A program made the translations under genes and the position numbers. Positions 37,171 through 41,855 of a stretch of 41,855 nucleotides of DNA are shown here, in pieces. Source of the DNA: Candidatus Woesearchaeota archaeon (GTDB taxonomy: Archaea > Nanobdellota > Nanobdellia > Woesearchaeales > WJKL01); NCBI GenBank assembly GCA_014729675.1, contig WJJM01000016.1, positions 1-41,855 on the forward strand, given 5' to 3'. Under the pieces are notes generated by a model, which did no database searches, was not told the origin of the DNA, and was given only the letters and a program-made list of their open reading frames with translations. Numbering within the stretch: the stretch's first letter is position 1; each line of letters begins with the position of its first letter.

Positions 37171-37758
37171 ATGAGTATCATAAAATTAGGTGATTTCAGG
37201 CTTGCTCCTGAAACAAAGGACTTAGCAGAGTTCTCTGAAGAACTTGCCAGAGAAGACAGGTATAAAGTCTTCTTTCCTAACAAACAGGACAGCCTTCCAT
37301 GTACAAGAGAGGAAGTTGATTCATTCTATGAACAGGGGCTTGTTGCAGATGAAAGTGAGCTCAGAGAGAGATATGAAAGACAGAACAGATTCTACGGACT
37401 GCAGAAGCCTATCGCTGCAGATATAAGAAAAGATTCCTTAGAAAGGTTCCTTAGGACTGAGGTAAATGCTTCATTAAATGTCCTGAAGAAAGAGCTTTCA
37501 CCAGAAGAGTTTAGGGTACATGATGAAAAGAAAAAATACAACATATTCCTTGATAAGATATATGAATCAAAGCCTTGTTTTCTTGATCCAAGAGAAGAGC
37601 TTCTTAAAACATTTGAAGATCTTAATATAATAAGGCCAAAATATTTCAGGCCGTCAGAGTATAATATTTCTTCAAGAAAAGGATTTTTTAAGATATTGAA
37701 TATGGTTTGCCCAGTTAAACAGTATAACGGACTTGAAATATTAAGAAAAAATATCTAA
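37171..37758 (+). CDS. hypothetical protein, 195 aa
   Basis: Not recognised. A charged protein with helices (TKDLAEFSEELAREDRYKVF, ESELRERYERQNRFYGLQKP) and a C-terminal region IIRPKYFRPSEYNISSRKGF. No cysteine motif, signal or membrane segment. TATA CTTTATAAA (about 37140-37148) is about 25 nt upstream: leaderless, so it starts a new transcript. It overlaps the convergent coiled-coil gene by 4 nt. Confidence 0.62.
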   Translation: MSIIKLGDFRLAPETKDLAEFSEELAREDRYKVFFPNKQDSLPCTREEVDSFYEQGLVADESELRERYERQNRFYGLQKPIAADIRKDSLERFLRTEVNASLNVLKKELSPEEFRVHDEKKKYNIFLDKIYESKPCFLDPREELLKTFEDLNIIRPKYFRPSEYNISSRKGFFKILNMVCPVKQYNGLEILRKNI

Positions 37759-38168
37759 GCTGCCTGAAGCGCCTGTCTCTGCCTTACATAACCTGTTTCT
37801 GTCTTTTCTTTAAGTTCTTTGTAATAAGCAACCTTGTTTTTCATTGCCTTTAGCCTGAACCTGTTCTTTTCATAGAATTCAATAAGCTTATTTATGTCAT
37901 CCAGAAGGTTTTTTGTCTTTTTTACCATGTCTGCTCTTTTTTTTCTTAGTTTTCTTTTCAATGAAGCTATCTCCATGGATATCACATTTTGTTTTGATTC
38001 AGGCGGGAAGGGACCAAAAATAAGAAATTTTTTTCTTGTCTTTTTCTTTTCTGCTGCTTCTATTGCAGCCATTATGTTCCTTTCTTCAGACTTAAGGTCT
38101 TTGATCTCTGTCTGCTTCCTGTCGATAACCTTCTCGATATTCAAGAATATCTCTTTGTATTTGTCCAT
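37755..38168 (-). CDS. coiled-coil protein, 137 aa
   Basis: Two long coiled-coil helices (KVIDRKQTEIKDLKSEERNI, SMEIASLKRKLRKKRADMVK, KLIEFYEKNRFRLKAMKNKV) separated by a short loop KKFLIFGPFPPESKQN, giving a predicted helical hairpin. Very basic. No domain recognised, no membrane segment. It lies 67 nt downstream of the MNT-MNT-HEPN gene on the same strand and may be cotranscribed. A structural, spacer-like or partner protein is the most that can be said. Confidence 0.62.
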   Translation of the reverse strand: MDKYKEIFLNIEKVIDRKQTEIKDLKSEERNIMAAIEAAEKKKTRKKFLIFGPFPPESKQNVISMEIASLKRKLRKKRADMVKKTKNLLDDINKLIEFYEKNRFRLKAMKNKVAYYKELKEKTETGYVRQRQALQAA

Positions 38169-38235
38169 AGCGATAAAGAAACACAGCTAATATAAAAATA
38201 CTTCTATTATAAAAAAGAAAATAAAAAGAAAAATA

Positions 38236-40071
38236 TCAATAAGATATCAGGACTTCTACATCCTTGCCAAAGAATGATTTCAGGTCATCAAAGATCGGCT
38301 GTTTGATGAATGTCTTTGGAGGTATGTCTATCTTTGCAAGGGCTTTTTCCATCTCTTCCAGGCTTGAGCTTTTTGGAGTGCCTAAGCTTCCATCCTGCTG
38401 GATCTTTGCCTTGGAGATATCTTTGTCCTCCTGGTCGATATCATGGATTATGAACGCTTCCTTTCCAAGAAGTATCACTTCTCCATATTTGTTTCCATGC
38501 TTGACACGGATCCTTGCCTTTTCAAGCTCACGGCCTCTTTTTCTCTGAAGATACTCCACCATGTATTTCATCAAAGCGCTTGAGTTTTTTCTTGTCTTCT
38601 CTATCTCGTGCTTTGTCAGCTTATTATCGTCATAATCTTTTTTGGCCTTGACTATATCCCTGAGTATTCTCAGGAACTTATCTGGAACCTTTCCAAGGTC
38701 GACTAGAGCTTCCTTGAACATTTTTATGATGCTTTTTTCTGAGACCCTTTCTATGCCTTCAGCTTTCAGGACATCCCTTATGACTGTGATTATGGAATCA
38801 TGGATATGAACTACAGATTCCTCCTCTTTCATCTTTTCTATCTGGGAGAAGAGCCTTTTTATCCTTTTAAGGTATTTGCCTGACTGCTTAAGAAGCGTGT
38901 CTATCTCTTTTCCGGAAACTTCTTTCTTTGTTCCGTGCTCAAGATCCTTTCTCAAGTTAATCGCTTTCTCAAGTGTCTTTACATAGCTCTCTTCAAGAAG
39001 GCTTTCTTTCTTGACAAAGATATTCCTTAATGCTTCTGGAGTCTCTCTTGGTGTTGGCGGAGGAAGTCCGTAAAGCATCAGAGCTGCCTGTGAAGGAGTC
39101 AACAATGCATAATATATGTCTTCCATGCCTATGTCTTTTATCTTGTCCTGGACCCTCTTGAGCATCTGTTCTCCGCCTCCCATGAACATATCTATTGCTT
39201 CGGGAGAAGGCTTTATCTTTCCCATCTTCAGAAGCTGTTTCCATGGCATGAACACTCCTCTGTCATAGAAAGGAACCCCATCTCTTAGAAGCGTGAAGAT
39301 AATAGGATTTGCTTCTTTCAATGAATCCCAGAAGTCTGTAAGTATATACACCTGGATGTTAAGCTTATTTTTTATTCCTGTCATCTCTCCTGCTTCTATA
39401 CCCATCCCGATTATGATGGATCTTAGCTTGTCTTTAAGCTCTGCTCTTGTCATCTTCTTGACATCTGTATCATCTATAACAACCCAAACATCTATGTCAG
39501 AACTAGGGGTTGCCCTTCCTTGAGTCAGGGAACCAGCCAGAACATATGAAACTATATATTTCTCAAATTTCTTCAGGACCATGGTCTTATGGATCTCAGC
39601 GATCTTTATAGCTGAAAGCATGCCAGTATCATATACGGGAGCTGACATAGCTATCATCTGAAGCAGCTCGTCTTTTCCGTCATAGCATGACTGCCAGAGT
39701 TCTGTCAAAAGCAGTGTGTCTGGAGCAAGATTCTCATCTGTCTCCTTTGCTATCTCTTTTATTATAGTGGATAATTTTTCCTTTAGCTCCTGCTTGGACA
39801 TCTTTGTGGGTTCTGTATCATCTACAAGAACAAGTACGCGTATCTTTTCTTCAGGAGATTTTTCCTTCTTCTCTTCCTGTTTTGGAGGAGGCATCAAAGC
39901 TACTCCAACAATATATTTTTCAAATTTTTCAGTTACTTTTTTTGAAAATTTGTCTAATTTTGATTTTATCTTCTTTAGCTTTTCTTTTGTCTCTGCAGGA
40001 AGCTTTTCTGCCTGCTCTGCAGCTGGTTTTTTTGGTTCTTTCTTTGGTTCTTTTTTGGATTCTTTAGCCAT
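38236..40071 (-). CDS. single-chain protein with duplicated nucleotidyltransferase and HEPN-like domains
   Basis: 611 residues. After a Lys/Glu/Pro-rich head, residues about 47-160 and 167-285 are two copies of one unit (KFEKYIVGVAL.../KFEKYIVSYVLAG..., VLVDDTEPTKMSKQELKEKL/VVIDDTDVKKMTRAELKDKL). Copy 2 keeps the minimal nucleotidyltransferase signature AGSLTQGRATPSSDIDVWVV; in copy 1 the GS and DxD are lost (ALMPPP, IRVLVLV). Residues about 295-410 are helical with NLRKDLEHGTKK, an Rx4H HEPN-type motif (R374, H379). A 200-residue helical and strand-rich tail follows. GGAGGT lies 7 nt upstream of the ATG. It looks like a MNT/HEPN pair joined in one chain. Confidence 0.75.
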   Translation of the reverse strand: MAKESKKEPKKEPKKPAAEQAEKLPAETKEKLKKIKSKLDKFSKKVTEKFEKYIVGVALMPPPKQEEKKEKSPEEKIRVLVLVDDTEPTKMSKQELKEKLSTIIKEIAKETDENLAPDTLLLTELWQSCYDGKDELLQMIAMSAPVYDTGMLSAIKIAEIHKTMVLKKFEKYIVSYVLAGSLTQGRATPSSDIDVWVVIDDTDVKKMTRAELKDKLRSIIIGMGIEAGEMTGIKNKLNIQVYILTDFWDSLKEANPIIFTLLRDGVPFYDRGVFMPWKQLLKMGKIKPSPEAIDMFMGGGEQMLKRVQDKIKDIGMEDIYYALLTPSQAALMLYGLPPPTPRETPEALRNIFVKKESLLEESYVKTLEKAINLRKDLEHGTKKEVSGKEIDTLLKQSGKYLKRIKRLFSQIEKMKEEESVVHIHDSIITVIRDVLKAEGIERVSEKSIIKMFKEALVDLGKVPDKFLRILRDIVKAKKDYDDNKLTKHEIEKTRKNSSALMKYMVEYLQRKRGRELEKARIRVKHGNKYGEVILLGKEAFIIHDIDQEDKDISKAKIQQDGSLGTPKSSSLEEMEKALAKIDIPPKTFIKQPIFDDLKSFFGKDVEVLISY

Positions 40072-40106
40072 TGTGATACCTCCTATATGACATTTTTGTC
40101 TCTTGT

Positions 40107-40118
40107 CTATTTATAAAT
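40107..40118 (-). promoter_or_regulatory. promoter element of the MNT-MNT-HEPN gene
   Basis: Minus-strand TTTATAAATAG lies about 40-50 nt upstream of the ATG at 40071, followed by a leader with a perfect GGAGGT SD, so this gene has a real 5' leader. Confidence 0.45.
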
Positions 40119-40181
40119 CTTTTGAATTTAAAAAGAAACATATATTGCATGATATACTTTTGAGACAAAAAAGTCATAAAA

Positions 40182-41855
40182 TTAGATTGTTCTGTTTGGC
40201 GTGTCGATTATAGGAGACTTTTTGCTGCTTTTTTCAGGATCAAGATCAGGTGTATCATAGCCTGCATCATAAGGGGCAAGGTCATCCTGTTTATCATACT
40301 GCTCCATAGTTTTATTGATCCCTTCCTGAAGCTTTAATTTCATATAATCATCTCCTGATACAGCATCATATTCATCTTCTTTTACATCCAATCCGCTTGC
40401 ATTTAGTGGAATAAAGTTTCCGTCTTCTGTTGGAAGACAGTGGACTCCATTAACGTCAACAACAGGAAACTTTCCAGACTTTATCGCTTCTTCAATCTTA
40501 TCTTCATTATATTCCTTAGGAGATACAGGGTCATAATCTGCATTTTCCTTTAGCTCGTCTCCTGTTTTTATCTTGTTTCCTCCAAGGTCAATATATTCAT
40601 TTCCTTCATCATCTACAAAGACAGGAGTGCTTCCATCTTCTATTGAATTGTAAAGCCTGTCTTTGATAGTATCGGGAATGTCATCGGTTGTCTTTAGCTT
40701 GTCTTCTAAAGGTTCTGCATCTATGCCAAATATGTCAGCAATATCCTGTTTTGTTTTTTTGTTTGCCTTGTAATCCTTATCTTTGACATAAGCAGTTTCA
40801 AAATCAGCCATGTCACCCTGAGAGAGTATGCCTTCTTTGTATGTTCTGACCCACATATTGAATGCTTTTTTATGTTCAAGATCCTTTTTCCTTTGGAAGT
40901 TCTTAGGCATATATAATTCAGCCATGGTCTGATAATCTTCAGCTTTTAGGTTTCCCTCTGCAGTATGATCAAAAAGCCTATTCTGGTATCTTTGGTTAAG
41001 GTTAGATGAGCTTTCTTCTGAAAGCGCATTAGCTAAAGAAGTTACAGAATCTATATCTTTTATCTTTTTTTCAGCAGCTGCCTTATATATGCTGCCCATA
41101 TCAAGTCCGTAGACCGCCTGCAGAGCTATATCCCTGAAAAAATCCCTGTCTTCTTCATTATCTATGTGGTCTATGCTTCCTCCAAGAACATCAAGAGCTT
41201 TGTCCCCAATGCCTGCATAAGCTGAATCCACAAATCCTTTTTTAGATATTATCTTTCTGCCTTTGGCGATGCCTGCTGCTGCTGATCTTATTATGTCTGA
41301 AAGCTCGTCCTGTCTGTTCTCTATCTCTTTGAACATTACCCCTATGTTCCTCCTCAAAAGCTCATCTTTTTCAGCAAAAGAAATGCCATTGTAATCGAGT
41401 CTCATCTTTCCGTCAAGAAGCCAGTATTTAGGGTCTTGTTTCAGGTTGTCTTCAAATTTTTGCTTGTTTGATTCTGACAGGATGGTCTCATTCCTGTCTT
41501 TAGTATTCACTTTTTTGCCTTTATAGTCAAGCTCAAATTCTTTAGTCAGTACAACATCTGAAAGTCCCTCGATGGATGATCTTATCTCATATCTGAAAAG
41601 CTTTTTTAGGTTGTTGTCTGCATCGATCTCTGCAGTCATGAAAGAAGGTGCAAAATTATTGTTATGGTTGCTTCCTGCTGCTCCGGGACTGACCAGGAAG
41701 CTGTCCAGCTCTTTATCATACTTTACTCCTCCGCTTGTATGTCTGTGGCCGTTTATAAGTACTTTAGGAGTATCTAATCCTGCCTTTTTTCTTTTTAGGA
41801 TCATATCTTTAAGATTCTCTACAGCATTTTCTTTTACAACATTTTCTCCGTCTGT
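40182..41855 (-). CDS. metallophosphoesterase-type protein, start beyond the window edge
   Basis: The frame is open from the right edge (41855) through 40182; the first in-frame ATG in view is at 41804, but the 17 codons before it are open, so the true start lies outside. The visible part begins with the end of a calcineurin-like phosphoesterase domain: VLINGHRHTSGGVKYDKELD contains the GHxH metal ligands. The remaining 500 residues are acidic, helical and repetitive in their second half (PVFVDDEGNEYIDLGGNKIK, PVVDVNGVHCLPTEDGNFIP: two similar beta units). There is no membrane segment in view. The substrate is unknown. Confidence 0.72.
   Translation of the reverse strand, partial: TDGENVVKENAVENLKDMILKRKKAGLDTPKVLINGHRHTSGGVKYDKELDSFLVSPGAAGSNHNNNFAPSFMTAEIDADNNLKKLFRYEIRSSIEGLSDVVLTKEFELDYKGKKVNTKDRNETILSESNKQKFEDNLKQDPKYWLLDGKMRLDYNGISFAEKDELLRRNIGVMFKEIENRQDELSDIIRSAAAGIAKGRKIISKKGFVDSAYAGIGDKALDVLGGSIDHIDNEEDRDFFRDIALQAVYGLDMGSIYKAAAEKKIKDIDSVTSLANALSEESSSNLNQRYQNRLFDHTAEGNLKAEDYQTMAELYMPKNFQRKKDLEHKKAFNMWVRTYKEGILSQGDMADFETAYVKDKDYKANKKTKQDIADIFGIDAEPLEDKLKTTDDIPDTIKDRLYNSIEDGSTPVFVDDEGNEYIDLGGNKIKTGDELKENADYDPVSPKEYNEDKIEEAIKSGKFPVVDVNGVHCLPTEDGNFIPLNASGLDVKEDEYDAVSGDDYMKLKLQEGINKTMEQYDKQDDLAPYDAGYDTPDLDPEKSSKKSPIIDTPNRTI

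Overview
The window comes from an AT-rich archaeon, most likely a DPANN lineage such as Woesearchaeota or Pacearchaeota (lineage is inference; no rRNA is present). Archaeal marks are an archaeal/eukaryal-type ProRS and IleRS, a proteasome beta subunit, the KH-MBL-beta-CASP factor aCPSF1/FttA, a type II methionine aminopeptidase, an aRF1-type glutamine methyltransferase fused to a kinase, Sec11-like signal peptidases with a Ser-His pair, and a PEF-CTERM surface protein. Many genes have an archaeal TATA box (TTTAAATA or TTTATAAA) about 25-35 nt before the start codon, so many transcripts should be leaderless. A minority have Shine-Dalgarno leaders built from GGAGGTGAT. Arg codons are mostly AGA/AGG.

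Layout. 1-4275: an edge fragment, small hypothetical genes, proS, an HTH-MNT/HEPN toxin-antitoxin-like pair, and a glutaredoxin plus ferredoxin:thioredoxin-reductase-like pair. 4332-8728: ileS, a secreted protein, a winged-helix-like protein and a small gene. 8785-12945: fused PyrB-PyrI aspartate carbamoyltransferase, a full-length bacterial-type sigma-70-like factor on the minus strand, and an MTase-kinase fusion. 12946-13704: a 760-bp gene-free stretch with a dispersed repeat, a 285-nt foldable GC-rich element and a 22-bp direct repeat. 13705-21685: a YkgJ-like protein, ogt, and an accessory block of mostly unrecognised genes, including a zincin-like peptidase with a Gly/Ser/Lys/Tyr-rich partner, a GAF-like protein, a protein with two Fis-type HTHs, and a second MNT/HEPN pair. 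21854-24424: psmB and aCPSF1/FttA. 24531-27298: two signal-peptidase-like paralogs and associated genes. 27299-33665: another copy of the dispersed repeat, map, small genes, a LamG surface protein, 5-formyl-THF cyclo-ligase, a HisRS with an N-terminal ribbon-helix-helix domain, and nth. 33748-41855: an O-methyltransferase, a frame-broken TraB-like gene, an RHH protein coupled to a lipoprotein with a Cys/His-type domain, hypothetical genes, an MNT-MNT-HEPN single-chain protein and an edge-truncated metallophosphoesterase.

How it fits together. Housekeeping genes (translation, proteolysis, pyrimidine and folate metabolism, DNA repair) are interleaved with regulatory and defence-like modules. 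The standout observations are the sigma-70-like factor in an archaeal context; the RHH-HisRS fusion, whose promoter carries short repeats exactly where an autorepressor could bind; the structured intergenic element with its dispersed repeat; and three separate MNT/HEPN modules, one fused into a single chain with a degenerate duplicated nucleotidyltransferase domain.
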